DNA of 64,000 nt from Polytrichum commune (GCA_950295325.1 OX485803.1:23622001-23686000); one strand, 5' to 3'. Shown: positions 10,849 to 24,509, counted from the stretch's first letter. Program-made: numbers and translations. Notes: generated by a model not told the origin, from the letters alone.

Positions 10849-13800
10849 ATGGCTCCAGGGCATTCTTCCACCCTGAAACGGCCAAGTTTCAAGCAGAGGG
10901 TGTTGCTCATAACACCTACTGGAGACTTGTCCACTGCGGCAATGGTGGATGTCGCTGCCAACAAATCCGATGGGGCAAGCTTGGGGGACTCCTCCTCCAC
11001 CCCAGCGCCCAGGGCCTCCCCATCCCCAGCTGCATTTGCCGACATTGGGGGTTCTCAAACCACAGTTGATGCTCCGGAGATTGGTGGAGACACCGAGCTC
11101 ATCCCCTCCGTGCAGAAGGTGCCTTCGAAGCAACGGAAAGCTGCAAAAAGAAGGTAAGTTTGCAATTTGCTCCTCTTTGTTATTCATCACTTAATCAAGC
11201 AAATGTGCATCCATCTTGATTGAAGTTCTTCATGCTCAACATAAACATGGAGCAACCTGATTCTCAATGCAGGGACTGCCTTCGTTCTCAGACTTTTGCT
11301 CAATGCTTTCGAGTGAGATTCTCAAAGTATGTGACCTAATTTCTCAAGTATGCATGTGATGAAATTACAGTGCATGGTTGGGTAGAGTTATAGGAAGTAT
11401 CTATTTCCATAGCCATTTTGTTCATAATTGTTGGAACTCATATGTTTATCTGATAATGTGCAATCTCCTTTGTACTGTCATCCTGGGTTCTTGTTGGAGT
11501 ATATTCACAGAACTCTACAACTTTTATGGAGGTATTTGTTTCCATATGACTCAATAAGTGCTGTCATGAAATAGTTCTTCTAAGACCTATCTTGCTACAA
11601 ATTCTGTAGTTTGGGGACAACCTGTATCAGTGACTTAGGTTATCAGTGTCAATCCATTCAATGGCGTTGCTGTCATGTGTTTCAATGAATGCGGATTGAT
11701 GTATCTCAGAGTTTGATTTCGTAGACCATGCATTCTTTGATTGCCTTATGTCAAGGTGTGGGAAAATGGTGTCTGTTCGGTTGTAGCTTTGTTGATAGCT
11801 TTCAGAGCTTCCTATTCATAACCAGGGATTTATGCAATGAGTGGCTTGAGTGTCATTGAGCATTTCAAAGTTAAGAACCGGAAAAACAGAGGAAAGTAGT
11901 GTTGTGACTCTGAAGTGCAAGTGAGTTTAGGTTTCAAGTTTCCTCTGCTGTAGACACAAACATAGTGACTATTGACTGCATGCGAAATCAAGTTAGTTTT
12001 AAAGCCTTCGAGCTTAGTCATGCTCTCAGAGGAGCTGCTGAGTATGTCAATCACTGAATTGTAGCAACCAAATTGCTATCTATGTGTGAATTGCTATCTA
12101 TGTGTGCAGATTCCAGGACACTTGGCAAGCCAAGTACCCTTGGTCAGAGCAGGATGCGGAAGGTGATGGCAGATTTGAGAAGGTCAGGTGTGTCATTTGC
12201 TCGAAAATCAATGGTAGGGATAAGATTCTTGATGCTAAAGATGACAACTTGAAAAAACATCAGGGTTGGAAAAAATGTGTCTCTGATATGCCTAACATGA
12301 AGTTGAAGAGGGGGGAGTGGTATTGGGACTTGAACTCCACCCACAAGCGCGCTGAAAGGGCATTTGCTGCACTACCAGCGGGCGACATTGCCACAATGGT
12401 TGCAGTAGGGGCTCCTCCCAAAAGGAAGGAGGTTCAAATGGCTGTCATCTTCCACTTGCTGCAATTCGGGAGGCCAATGACCGAGTATCCTCCCATGAAG
12501 GAACTCTTGCAATTCCTTGGTGTTCCTAAGGTGAAACTCTAACCTCTTCTAATTTCCAGTTTTTCCTTTTTTTTCTCATTTTTTGTTGCAACATTAGCTT
12601 TGTTGATAATGTGCTTTGAATGGCTTTGTAGGTTCCATTGAAGCATTGGACCGAGGGTGCGGGTTGGGAAATGGGTGAGAGCTTGCTTAATGTTGTGCAA
12701 GCCAAGACAAAGGAAATAGTAAGTGCTGCCCCATATTTTTCAATCAGTTGTGATGAAGTAATAACGGTGGACAACCAATCTTGGATTAGTATTCATGTGT
12801 ACACAATTTCTGATTGGGAGAGAGTGCCCTTGCTTCTGTCTTTGGAACGTGTGATCGAGGGTGGTTCAGCTGAAAGCATAACTAAGATTATTCTTGGTGC
12901 CCTTGATAAACAAGGTGGGCTAACCCCCCAGCAAATAAGAGATCGGTTCATGGCCTTTGGGGCAGATGGTGCTTCGGTCCTACAAGGCAAGAGGAATGGT
13001 GTTACTAACAGGTTGCAAGTCTCTCATGCGCCACACATGCAAGGCATGCATTGTGTGGCACATCGAAGCAACCTTGCAGTGCAATGTCTATCAGACCTGG
13101 AGATGGTGAGTAGGATAGAAACCCTACTGGCAGCCCTGTACAGGTATTTCAGCAAGTCCCCAAAACGTCATTTGGAGCTCCAAAAACTTGCTGAGTTGCT
13201 TGAGACAAAGGGTAGGAAGATACTTCAAAATGTGAAAACTAGGTGGATCAGTATGTTAAGTCCTTTGCAACGTGTTTTATCCGAGTACCGCACTCTTTTG
13301 GTGAAGATGTATTCGGATCAATTTGTGAAACCGGTAATCACAGCTGCCAAGGTAAACTATGAACTCTTGGCTGACATCAAATGTTTGTTGACAATGGCGG
13401 CGGTGGTGCCCCTTCTTGAGGCGGTAAAGGCCTTGGTTGTCTTTGCACAATCACCCTCAGTATATGTATGTGATTTCACAAGGGCTTTGGATCTTTGCAT
13501 ACAAGATGTGCATGACTTGTACTGCTCTGAGAAAGCATTCACTTCTGATGCATTTGCATGCTTCATTCGGATTACTGAGCTTTCTCATGATAGCATTCGC
13601 TTGAGGTGGCATCCGGATGTGAATGATTGTGTTGAACATTTAGTTTTCGAGGCCCATCTTTCTACTTCAGCGGGCTCACACCTGAATGCTACTTGCATTG
13701 ATCCTTAAACTTCGATGAGGACCTTCGTAACAAAAGAATTATTTGACATCACCATTTCAGGAGTGAAGGCTGAGGTTACAGGTTTGTTTCTCTAACTTTT

Positions 13801-14631
13801 TTTTTTTCATCTTCAATGCACTTGGTAATTTCCTTTGTTAAGTTCTGCTCTTTGTTTACATGCTTGTAAGTTGTGGGTCTAAAGTATTGGTGGTATGCTT
13901 GCAGAGGCGGCCGCAATGATGGTAATGGAACTGCAGAGCAGGTTTCCACCAAGTGAGGTGATGGATGCATTGTCAATTGTGTACCCTCAATTTTGGATTG
14001 AGCCAGGGCATGAGGACAAGCTAACATGTCACATGAACACTTTGAAGGCTACATTTTGTGTGCCCAAACAGATTTCTAGCACTCCATTAGAGTATGAAAC
14101 TAGCCCACCACTGTTGGATGCAGCTGCACTTGATCGGCAACTGCACTGGTTCAAGGTGGCCATGGTGAACAATTCCGAGCATGCAATGCGTGCATTGGAC
14201 TTGAATGTTCATCCCATAACGAAGGTTTGGCGTAATTTTGCACAATCTGGTCCGTTGAGGGGGATGTTCCCCGAGTTCTTCAAGCTCGCAGAAATTGCGA
14301 TGATTCAAGTATGCTGATTTTTGGTTCTTTGCTAATTTTTAGTTCTTTGCTGATTTTTTGTTCTTTGCTGATTTTTGGCTCTTTGCTGATTTTTTATATG
14401 TGTTTGCTTCACACCTTGCAGGTTCTTGGGAGTGTAGAGGATGAAAGAACATTCTCCAATGTTGCTTTCTTGAAGAACAAACTCCGCAATCGATTGACAG
14501 AGCACTTGCCTCTTGTTACCACTATGTTTGCACAAAAACACTACACTTTGACTTCATTCCCTTACAAGGAAGTTGTTTCGGATTGGAGGGGCTTAAAGCC
14601 AAAGCGGGGTAGATATGCATTGGGTGTTTGA
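10849..14631 (+). pseudogene. hAT-type transposase-like gene, five exons, with an in-frame stop
   Basis: The exons are 10849-11153, 12110-12530, 12632-13781, 13905-14308 and 14422-14631; every junction is GT..AG and every phase matches, giving 829 residues if the stop is ignored. Exon 1 begins at MAPGHSS and is Ser/Pro/Ala-rich. Exon 2 carries a BED-type zinc finger (CVIC...HQGWKKC). Exon 3 carries the hAT catalytic region (SCDEV, FGADGASVL, MHCVAHRSNLA). Exon 5 holds the hAT dimerisation motif (GSVEDERTFSN). hAT transposases act in the nucleus by cut-and-paste. A TAA at 13706-13708 (codon 601) interrupts exon 3; beyond it the frame stays open and reads like protein to the donor. I saw no convincing terminal inverted repeats around the gene, so it may be a nearly intact transposon, or a host copy now losing its dimerisation region. 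Confidence 0.85.
14311..14398. repeat. Intronic tandem repeat in the hAT-type gene
   Basis: About five degenerate 18-19-bp units of CTGATTTTTGGTTCTTTG lie in the last intron. They keep one frame open, which creates an apparent extension of the adjacent exons, but the flanking splice sites mark this as intron. Confidence 0.85.
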
Positions 14632-15054
14632 TTCACATAGAATGATTTACAATGGAAACTTATTTAGGGGGTTTTTCACACTTCTTAGAGCATTCAAATT
14701 TCAGAGTAGAAGCAACTTATTGACTCCAAAGATGATTTACGCCAATTCACATGGCTAAATGGCAATGTATGCCTATTATGAATGAAGAAGTGTTTTCCTC
14801 CTATATTTTTTGTGTGTCATGGTTTCAATTTCGCATAATACATGCTACATTTCATCCATGAAATAGCATCATTGAATTATGTTTTTTTTTGCACCTAGCT
14901 GAATTTCTCCCGCCTTTTCAATGTTATATCGCATGTGTAATGATTTGCTCACATGGAAATATAGTGCCAAATGAAACTAAACCTTCCCTCATATTCGCAA
15001 AATATTATACTGAAATATATGCCCAAATAGGCTCCAACACGTCAATCACATTCA

Positions 15055-15120
15055 ATAAAATAGTTACTTCACCTCCAAGGTAAAATTGAAAAATAGTTAC
15101 TTCACCTCCAAGGTAAAAGT
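15055..15120. repeat. 33-bp direct duplication
   Basis: AAATAGTTACTTCACCTCC plus following bases occurs twice in tandem, nearly perfectly. The rest of 14632-16039, the 3' flank of the hAT-type gene, shows nothing I can name. Confidence 0.85.
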
Positions 15121-16439
15121 GAAAAAAAATTCGCTGGTTGCAATAAACAAATGCAGTGAATTTATTTATTGCATTACAGGCTGCCGCCCGGTCTCCAAGT
15201 GTGTGAAGGCGGGCCGGCTAAGAGAGTACATGATTGTTTATCTTCATCATTTGATTTTCATCCCTCTCGTCCTAAATATAGGCTTGTAATTGGGTACACC
15301 ATTCATGGTATTCAGTGTCACATGCATAATAGTGTCACATACCCTATTATGAGGCGTATGCTAGGTTACATTGTTGCTTAACAACTTCAACATAATTGTC
15401 ACCTCATGACGCTTGGCATTTGCAGTGAGTTTACTAATATCTTGGCATGAGCATGTTCAATAGTGTAATGAGGTGCATGCCTCTGTTACACAAATGGTCT
15501 ACAAACTGACTACACAAATGACACTTGCCAATAGTATCCTCAAAAATATTTTCCGCTTGCATACTAAACTGTAAACACATGACACTTGCCATTATCACGT
15601 TGAATAATATCTTCTCCTTGCATACTAAAATACAAGACTATCATCTAACATATCGCAATGTGCTACTCTAATTGTTATAATGTGGAATTTTTTTCCTTAA
15701 AAAGTTTACTTATGTTGACAAATGGAATCATGCTGGCAATTAGCAGGTGGGACACTTTGAGACCTACATGCATGTACTTTAGGGTCTTCACAAATATTGT
15801 ATTTGACATTGAATACCATAAACAATGTAGTGGTATTGGTAATCTAGGCTTGTGGGTAAGTTATTTGAAGGGGAAGTCGGGCCAAGGGAACTTGAAGGTC
15901 AATTAAAGCGGGGAAGTAGTGTTACAGTCCACCCTTGATATTTGTTAACAATTCAGAGCAAATAAACTAATAACACTTATGTGGTATTTATACTTATATG
16001 GGATAGCTCAACAATTTGGAACACTTACATGAATACTATTTAGGGCCACTTCACACACGAGCCAAAGGTCGTGACCATGTAATGGTGAGGGCCCTTGATT
16101 CTCATCCAAAGGTTGTACCATTAGTGTTGGAATAGCTATTTTGTGTAGTTATGGGCCCTCAAGCATAGTGTGAAGTGAGAACGGACCATGTCGAGGGACC
16201 ATTTATATTGGTGGAAAAAGAGGGGTAGCCCTACCCCACTCGATATATATTATAATCATTCTCATTTGTTTTCATTTTCTTGAGTTTTAGATTGGTGAGG
16301 AAGGAAAGAATAACACGATGGATCATGTTGAGAGAAGGAGGATTCTTGTTACATTGGCTTTATATTGGTGTTTGCACATGATTGTGTAACATGTGCTTGA
16401 TTTGCAAGCATTAGCACTCAAGGAGACTAGGAGAATGCC

Positions 16440-17390
16440 ATGATTTTTAGCATTTGCTTTAAGATCATAAACATGAGCGATCGTAGTGGGTGGGAATTTG
16501 AGAGAAATGTAAGGTTCATGGATAGATCATTATTGGGTTCTTTCATGAAAAAATTGTTCAGGCAAATAACTTGTGTATCTCATACTACATTCAAATTTAT
16601 TTATGAGAGGTTAGGTCCATATTTGCATAGGAAGAATATACAAATGAGAGAGGCAATTTCAATTGAAAGCAAAGTTGTAACGTCATTACAAAGGTTTGGG
16701 CCTAGAACTACTTTGTGTACAATAGGAGAGGTATATGGGATGGTCGAAAGTATAATTTTTGAAAATTGAGAGAAATTCTTGTAGTTTGGTAAGAGTTCAT
16801 TTGTAATGCACCTTTGTGCAATTTCCAAGTCCAGATTGTTTAGGATTTTAGCACAAGAATTGAGATACTTCATGGGATTCTTCATATTATCAAAGCAATT
16901 GACATCTCACATTCCAATTCTTGCAGCTATTATTGAAGGAGAATATTCTTATTGTTGAAAGTCATTTCAATCGACTTTACTATAAGGTAGTATAGATACA
17001 AAATGTGGATTTTGGGATTATGAGTTTGGATAGGCATGAAACATGCACAATTAGACATTATTTTAACTAACAAAAGTTGGAAGAATTGCTTTATTATTTT
17101 TATCTTATAAGTTAATTGGAAATTGTGCATATTTAGTGCAATCATTTATTTATAGCCCATTCACCGGTTGTCCAAAGGATTTAAACAATTATAAAATTAA
17201 TTATAATTTTATTCAAATTTCTACTTGTATGTGCATAGAATGTGTTTTTAGGATTCTAAAGGGAAGAAGGAGACTTGTTATGAGAAAGATTAATGTATCT
17301 TTGCGACATATGAATGATATAGTTGCTACATGTGTTGTGCTATACAATATGTGTACAATTGTAAGAACAAGTTTGATAGGGAGTGGATAG
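16440..17390 (+). pseudogene. PIF/Harbinger (DDE_4, HARBI1-like) transposase, degraded
   Basis: The N-terminal part reads FRQITCVSHTTFKFIYERL then SLQRFGPRTTLCTIGEVYGM, typical of plant HARBI1-like nucleases. After stops and frameshifts near 16768-16860, the catalytic block survives as AIDISHIPI (family AIDGSHIPI) followed by KSFQSTLL and DTKCGFWD. The C-terminal block CVFRILKGRRRLVMRKINV..IVATCVVLYNMC matches the family ENAFGRLKGR..IVAACCVLHNIC region. The first catalytic Asp is present, but the reading frame is broken in several places, so no active enzyme can be made. It lies about 400 bp inside a Harbinger-type terminal repeat. Confidence 0.85.
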
Positions 17391-18374
17391 ACGAAGCTGG
17401 AAGATACTCATAAAGAATAATAGAAAATAAGTCATTGACAAAAGGACAAAAATGCAGGTTGACATAAAAACTATAGGTGAAGTGAGAGGTGTCGTTAGTA
17501 AAAAAGAAAAATAGTCTTAAAAATATGAATTTTTTTGATGAAGGGACTGAAATTCTTTTATTAACAAAAAAGAAAATGAAGATTTTTTGCTGAAGGCTAC
17601 AAAAACACATGAAGCAATAGTCAAATCATTTGACAAATGAAACTTTGGAAAAAATCAAAAATAAAATTTTATGATATAGACACTAAGTATGATATGAACG
17701 AGTGCTTAATTACAATTTGTGTATTAATGTTGACATATGAGCATCCATATTTTTTCATAAGTTTGTTGTAATATAAAAGTATGTTATTAAATTATTAAAT
17801 TGTTGATTATTTTAAAAAAATCTATTATCTTGTCTTGAAAATTCTTTTTTTTGTCTTGTATAGTACTTGGAAGTCGCCTCTTCTAATATAAATTCTATTG
17901 CCCACTTTGACAGCCTTAATGCTGATCATTCTCTTGAGCACTTTCTTACATTTGATTAACTACATTTGCACAATGTCCATTTCATATGTCATCTACTTAT
18001 AGTACTAAAATTTGGGTCTATTATGATTTGAAATTTCATTCAGACATTTATCATTTTGTATTCAATTAAAAAATATTCTATTTTTTCTTAAAAGCCAAGT
18101 CCTTTCCAAAATTATGCAAAGTTGAAACCATATGAGTATGAAGTTTAATCCAAACATTTATTCATGTCCACATATAACCACCAAAGATAGAGTAAGTGTG
18201 AGCCAAATTTTTGGCCAAATGGTTAAACTATAAACAAATAGATAGTAACTGGATGAAATAGCATCTAGTAGATGAAAATAGTTAAACCATAGGCTAGGAA
18301 GGTAGTTATAACTATTAGCATGGACTTAGGCGCCCTTAGTCGGTTATAAAAACTATCATCACCTTCCTTGCTGA

Positions 18375-18661
18375 CTCGGGGGGTTCACGGGCGAAAATCG
18401 TAGAACAACGTGGGATAAAAAATAGGGTCCAATATATTCATTGTAGATAACTTTTGTAAAAAAATGTACATGTAAAATAGGGGATTTTAAAATAGTGAAA
18501 CATGTTTACATGTAAAATACCATCACATATGATATTTTCAGGCTTTTCACATTTAAAATACCATCACCTTATAATCTTTTGTGCAAGGTAAATAACCCCC
18601 CCAATAAATAGGTCCCGAACGCACGTGTATGCAAAATATAAGAGGGAATGAACCCCCCGAG
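18375..18661. mobile_element. hAT-type MITE, CTCGGGGGG family, 287 bp
   Basis: The ends are CTCGGGGGGTTCA and TGAACCCCCCGAG, perfect inverted repeats of 13 bp. The flanks are CTTGCTGA (18367-18374) and CCTGCTGA (18662-18669), an 8-bp target duplication with one mismatch, the length typical of hAT elements. It shares its TIR type with 29285-29628. Confidence 0.85.
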
Positions 18662-20439
18662 CCTGCTGAGCCAAAAGGGCTAGCAACGGAGAGGAAGGTA
18701 GGCATTCTCTGATTATCATTGAGCGAATAGTTAAACCATATGTTTGTCTCCCTCAACACTGTATACGGGTGAGGAAATGGTTGAACAATTTCTTTGTGAT
18801 TTTGGTAATTACCGCAGTGATTGCAGATTACCAAATTATGTTGAAGTGTATTGTTGATTTGAATTGAGAAGGACGAAAGTCCGGTCAAACGATGTTCTAA
18901 ATTTGAAGAGTGAATGAGAACTATGACACTATTATCTGTTGTTAGAGATTTCGTCCAGTTCAATGCAATTGAAGTCAATTGAATGAATGATTGTGAGTAT
19001 GAGTGAGTGAAGTCGAGTGCAGTGAGCGAAATGAAGTATGGATCTGAGTTGATTAAGTGAACGAGTTGTTGTCATTTGTGATGAGTCTGCAAACAATTGA
19101 GTGTGGAATTTTGAATATACAGTAGTTGAGCAATCTGTAATCGTGAATCCAAAGTTCATGAAGATTGTTGTATGGAAGACTATCGTCGAAGTGAGAAACC
19201 TCTTCAATCTGAGAGATAGAAATGGATTTGTTAAGAGCCTCACGGGCGAGAAACTGAGTCGAACTATGAACATAGAGAATGTACCTAAGAGAGAGCGAGA
19301 AAAAGAGAAAGGAAGCCGGAATCATCAACACAGAGTGATGTAATGATCTTTACGAGAAAGAGGGCGTAGTGAAACTATAATTTGGTATATCTCGGGACGC
19401 GTAACCTTTGAGTGACAGAGAGCGACATAATAAACTATCACTAAGTATGATGAGTGAGAGGAGAGAGAGTGAGCAGTGTGTTCAAGGGTTGTCCGAGAGG
19501 GAAATCACTTTAAGGAATAAGTCATGTGAAGGGTAATAGTTGAGCGAAGCACCCGAAACGTTGAGGGTTAGTCCGAGAAGGAAACTATTGGCTATGGTTG
19601 AAACTCAAGATAGGCAGTTTAGGGAAGCCTAAATGCCAAGTGTTGGTCTGGGAATGAACCGATAGCCTATAGTTGAGATTGTGAGAGGCAATGAGGAAAT
19701 AATGAGCATATTGTTCAGTCGAGTGTGATTATAATTGAAGTAAACACTATAGGCTGGTAGAAGTAGAATCTTCGAAGTTAGTTAAATGAGAGAATCCCCG
19801 ATCAACTGAAGTGATGAGAAATCACTTTTGATCAATTAATTATTGGTGGATTAAGGGAATTAAGATTGATTAAGTGAGTTCAAGTTAGGATAAACTTTGG
19901 ATTATCAAGGAGATTAAGGCATAAGTTGTCCTAGACTTAATTAGAGTTTCATATTGATATATAGTCTAGAGACTTGGAGCTTTGACAAATGCATGTAATA
20001 GACACTAGTAAAGCCTTCCTTGAGTGTTTGAACCCTAGGTTTTGTTTATTTCAGTCATAGCAAAAACCTAACTACAATAAGCTAGCAATAAATTAAATAC
20101 AATATGTTTAGACTCTATCAACTTGAAAGAAAAAAATTAGTGGTTTAAGCCCTCATAAAGGCATCAATCTCAAGTTGCAAGGTCTAAAGTTTGATTTTCC
20201 ACTCATACCTCAAATATTAAATACAAAATGGAGGGAAAGAGGGCCCAGGGAAAAGGCCAAGGCCTTTTAAAAGGACATATTGGCTCAATATGAATCCGAA
20301 CTTTTTCATCTTCATTTCAAACTTTTTATTTTTATTTTTGTTTTTATTTTTGCTTACTTTGTAAATTCTTCTTTCATCTCACTTTGGATTGCAATGAGGG
20401 TTTCAATCTCATAATCTCATCAATTAACAATGACCTCCT

Positions 20440-20810
20440 CTTCATCTTCCGAATCACTCAATTTAATTGCATCATTCTTTATCTTCTTCCTTGGTGTTCC
20501 TTTCGATTTTGAAATTGATGTCTTACTTTTTTTTTAACATGATTTTCTTTCTTTGTGCTAGTTTTTCCCACCTTTCCTCATATAGTCGGATTTCCACTAC
20601 CTTTGACATTTCGTGGTATTTGGGATCCAACCACTTTTAATGTGCATCATGAAACAATTGAGAATTGCTCAAATTCCTACTTGCAAATGAAGGTCCATAC
20701 AAATCCAAATTTTGGTTGATTCAATGTCAACCAAAGAGAATTTTGGCTTCATTGTTGGGTTTTGGAACCACTGCCATCTTACAAGAAACTTGTCATTGAG
20801 GAGAAATAAT
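20440..20810 (-). pseudogene. Possible second Harbinger protein (ORF1-like), degraded
   Basis: Read on the minus strand, broken frames give a charged helix: KWLDPKYHEMSKVVEIRLY followed by EERWEKLAQRKKIMLKKK, preceded by several stops. Its place, opposite in strand to the Harbinger transposase at 16440-17390 and inside the same candidate element, is where Harbinger elements carry their Myb/trihelix-like DNA-binding partner. The resemblance is general and not diagnostic. Confidence 0.35.
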
Positions 20811-21722
20811 TATAAAAAGCCATCAATAAAAACAATTGTCTACTATAAACACATATACTAGCAAGCTCCAAAAATTTGAAGTTGTGGGTAGCTAGGAGAG
20901 ACAACCTTTATTATGTCTTTAATTCTATGTCATCGCAAAATTATTGTTGGAAAATATATTAATATAATCCAAGCATGCAATGACAATTATTTTCCTATCA
21001 TGGTTTGCCAAAATTGCATCAAGCCTACCTCTTTAAGGTGGGCGTGATACAAATTTTAGCAAGTCATAAAACATTATCCATAGTTTGTCTTGTAGGACTC
21101 CATGTAGATTTTTTATCCATTAAATTTTCTTTAAGCCTTTAGGCCTCCATCTTCAGTGTGCAGTGAACTTGGACGGTCTCCACATTTCATACCAATGCAA
21201 GCTCTTAGATTGCAATGGTCACGGGCCTTCAATCTTGTGTGTGAAGTAGCCCATATGTGACTTTGGAAATGAAAACATTAACACTTATATGAAAAAAAGA
21301 TGAAAATACATAAGATATGATTGTCATCATACATGTAAGCGTAATGGAAGAATGAATCTATATTGGTTTGATGAAATTATTGTGCACATCAAGATCCTAT
21401 TTCCTTTGGAAGTGTTTGAATGCTATGGATGAGGGGTATAACATCAATAAGTCTTTGTTCCAAAAAATCTTTCAAGGCCGCTAATGCATTTTCAACATCC
21501 TTGAATCCTACTCTATCTACCACCACATCACAAATTTACACATTGTCAACTCTTCAATTATGGATTCATACATAGCCACGCCATCTCTTCCATCAAGCAT
21601 AGCTATACTTTCCTCCTCAATACGTCTGTACGGATTGTTTCGATCAAATTCTAGTTTATAATCAATGAACTCATGTGCATTCATAGTAGGTCCACTTTCA
21701 CTCTTTGTGGATACTAATGCTA

Positions 21723-21936
21723 CACTATATATGATATTTAATGTCACTTACCATTTGGAATTACACAATGCTATATCTATTTAATACATATCTCATATTC
21801 TACCAACAAATGTTAAATTGATAGTTTAGACATCATAAATCATTAACATCTTTACATGGTACAAAATTACATCAATAGTAAAAAAATAGCTTTATGTAAA
21901 ACCAAAAAGGAAATGACACTAAATATCATATTTAGC
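21723..21936. mobile_element. MITE, palindromic-end family, about 214 bp
   Basis: The left end CACTATATATGATATTTAA and the right end ATATCATATTTAG are inverted repeats, with the shared interior motif TTACCATTTGGAATTACAC. It belongs to the same short subfamily as 24616-24831 and 39128-39349. 21940-24138 holds no gene or repeat I can support. Confidence 0.7.
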
Positions 21937-24138
21937 ATAATTTTTCCAGTAAGGTAGTAACTTCTTCCAACTCTTCCTTTTGTAGTGCTTCTTGACCTTC
22001 TCTATCTCTCACAATTGTCTCCTCTACTTCCACATTGTCAAAAGAACGTTGAAATAATACACGTATGTAGGTTCCAATGAGCTTTGAGCATATTCTTGAA
22101 CCTACTGTACATTTAAAAGTAATTCCATGCATGATGTGGAATGTGCAATGCATGGTGTGATGATATTATGAGCTATGTACATTAATTTCATCCAAACTAT
22201 AAAATTTCATAACCTCGCTTTCATCCAAATTAATACTTATCGAGATGAAATCATTGAAGAGGGAAACATAATCTTTATAAATTATGTTAAAATTCAACAA
22301 CAACACTCACTAGTGCATTTTTGGGACGGTTTTAGAGAGTGCAATTTTGCTTATTACATATGCAATTTTAACACTTATTGGGGTAATACTTCTCAAGGGT
22401 GGACAGTAATTGGTGGCATGTAGTAGGGTTAACTTTATCTTTAGGTCTTCTTTTTGTCCTCCATTCCTCACCCAACATGACAACAACAACCGTGCCTTAT
22501 ATTTGGCCTTTACTTATTTGATTAGGAAGAGACTCAAGCTGACAAGCCAACCCTCTTAAGCCAAACATGGCAAGTAAGGGTCCCGGGTTCAGTGATGGGG
22601 GAGATTTTCGGGCATAACTGGTTGAGATCCTAGTGTTTGTAAGTCCAACCGGTTACATGTTGATATCCTCCAGTTTTCCTTTATTAAATTGGGGTATATT
22701 CTATAAATTCCTCTAAAATTGATCGGTTATTTTCCTGCGGCTTTCAAATTCAACTGGTTATTTCTCAAAATCAACCGGTTCATTTGTAACTAATTGCCGA
22801 TTCTCCTTGATCATTGCTAAAAAATGTGTTTTAAAACGAGAAAGTTCAAAGATGGTGTACTTTGAAAGCGGGCTACATGGGGTGGATAAAGGCGGGGCCT
22901 AGGTTAGGACCCAGAGTAGGCGGTCGTCACACCCAGTGAGCTGCCAATGGATTCAACCCGAAACTATACCAAAATAGAAAGCATGATTGGTTTATTCGCA
23001 CACGAGCCTACAAAATACTTGGGCCCACCCAATTCAGTTGCATTGTTGAATAATGTTTTGTTGTTGGAGCCAATGTGTATTTTTTTACCCAGTTTTTGAC
23101 ATTTGACACGCAAAAACTTGCACCTGGAAAAAAAATGCACGTCAATTGACACACACGATTTAGAATTTGACATGTAGTGTGACTTGTGAAGAAAAAAACC
23201 AAACATCAATTGACACGTTAGAAATTGAAATGACAGGTACTACTAGGCATGTGACATTGAGGTGACATTTTAGAAGAAAGTGTAGATGTCAATTGACATT
23301 CCATATTTGTTTTTGAAAATACCACGTGACACTTTGGATTTGAAGTTGAACGTGCAAATGAAATTTGTCAAACATACACACTGGTTGGAGCCCGCTCCTA
23401 ACTTGAAGCTTCAACTTGACAATCAGACCGGAATAGAATTTTAGACACTCCAAGTGAACTGTGAACTGCCAACTAGAGTGGAAGATTACGCTGAGATGCA
23501 TGTAAAATCTGGAAGTTAATACAACATGAAAGTCGGGAGTCTCACAAATTTCATGAACAACGCATCCAAAAATCAACACATGCCTCATCACATTGTGAGT
23601 CGTGTTCACAAAACTAGCCGGATTTCCCAGCATTATATCTAATTTGACGTTGCTAGATGTCTAGATAGAGAAGATCTTTTCCTTTCAAGCAGATCATTCC
23701 ATGAACTCGTTGTCCATTTTGAGCAGATTGTTATAAAACAACAATGTGTGTATTCTATTGAAAGGACTTAAGTTTTTTTTCTTGTGTAGAGGATAGACAT
23801 TTTTTTTGGGCACTGAAGATCAAGTGTTTGCTTGTTTTGAGCTTGTTTTGAGAAACCAGTCTTCAGGGTTGCTTCCAATTTTGAGTCCGAAAATTAAGGT
23901 CCATTGAAAAGTGTTTTGGAACCCAAGTTTCTTGGATTCAGACCTTAATGAAGACATGTCCTATTCATGGCCAGGTGGGTTAAACCCAAGGATTTAACCT
24001 ACATCCCATGCGATCTCCAAAAAATTAGTTGTTTAACGCCAAAATAATGCTAGAATGGACGGCCTTTCCAACACTTGATTTATGATGCATCCTACCACTC
24101 TGGTCCACCCAATCATAGTGAAGTATTTGGAAGAACTA

Positions 24139-24509
24139 CACTAAATATGGTACTTAGTGTTGTAAGACATTTTATGTCACTGTGGTGACTTTTTCGGATG
24201 ACACTTCTTATAAATACGTGAACAAATATTGTCATCGATGATGGATGAGTTCATCCATTGGCCAAAACCCTACCTTCTCTTGTCAGCAACTTGTGATGAA
24301 AATTTGTCATGGATGATTGAAATTGGGACAAAAATCACCTGATAAGTGATAGTAATTGCAACATTGTAAGTCTTTAATCCCCCCCAAAATTACAAGGAAT
24401 GACAAATAATATTGGTTTAACATTTAGTATTGAAGACACTATACTACAGTTTACAATTAGTATTGAGCAAGACAATTAGTATTGGTGACACTAAATATCA
24501 TATTTAGTG
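24139..24509. mobile_element. MITE, palindromic-end family, 371 bp
   Basis: CACTAAATATGGTACTTAG at the left and ATATCATATTTAGTG at the right bound an element that matches 2196-2560 in inverse orientation over its whole length. No target duplication was resolved. Confidence 0.75.

Larger units (their letters stand above)
16043..21252 (+). mobile_element. Candidate fossil PIF/Harbinger element, about 5.2 kb
   Basis: The left end is GGGCCACTTCACACACGAG preceded by TTA (16040-16042). An inverted version, CTTGTGTGTGAAGTAGCCC, ends at 21252. Between them lie a decayed Harbinger transposase (plus strand) and a possible second Harbinger protein (minus strand), the usual two-gene content of such elements. 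Size and spacing suit the family. The right flank is ATA rather than TTA, so target duplication is not confirmed and the two ends may belong to separate insertions. A hAT MITE is nested at 18375-18661. Confidence 0.45.

Noticed and set aside
10220..11190. Several overlapping long frames on both strands (Cys-rich plus strand, Lys/Gln-rich minus strand)
   Set aside because: They are translations of the low-complexity tandem tract in different frames; the minus-strand one also crosses the first hAT exon.
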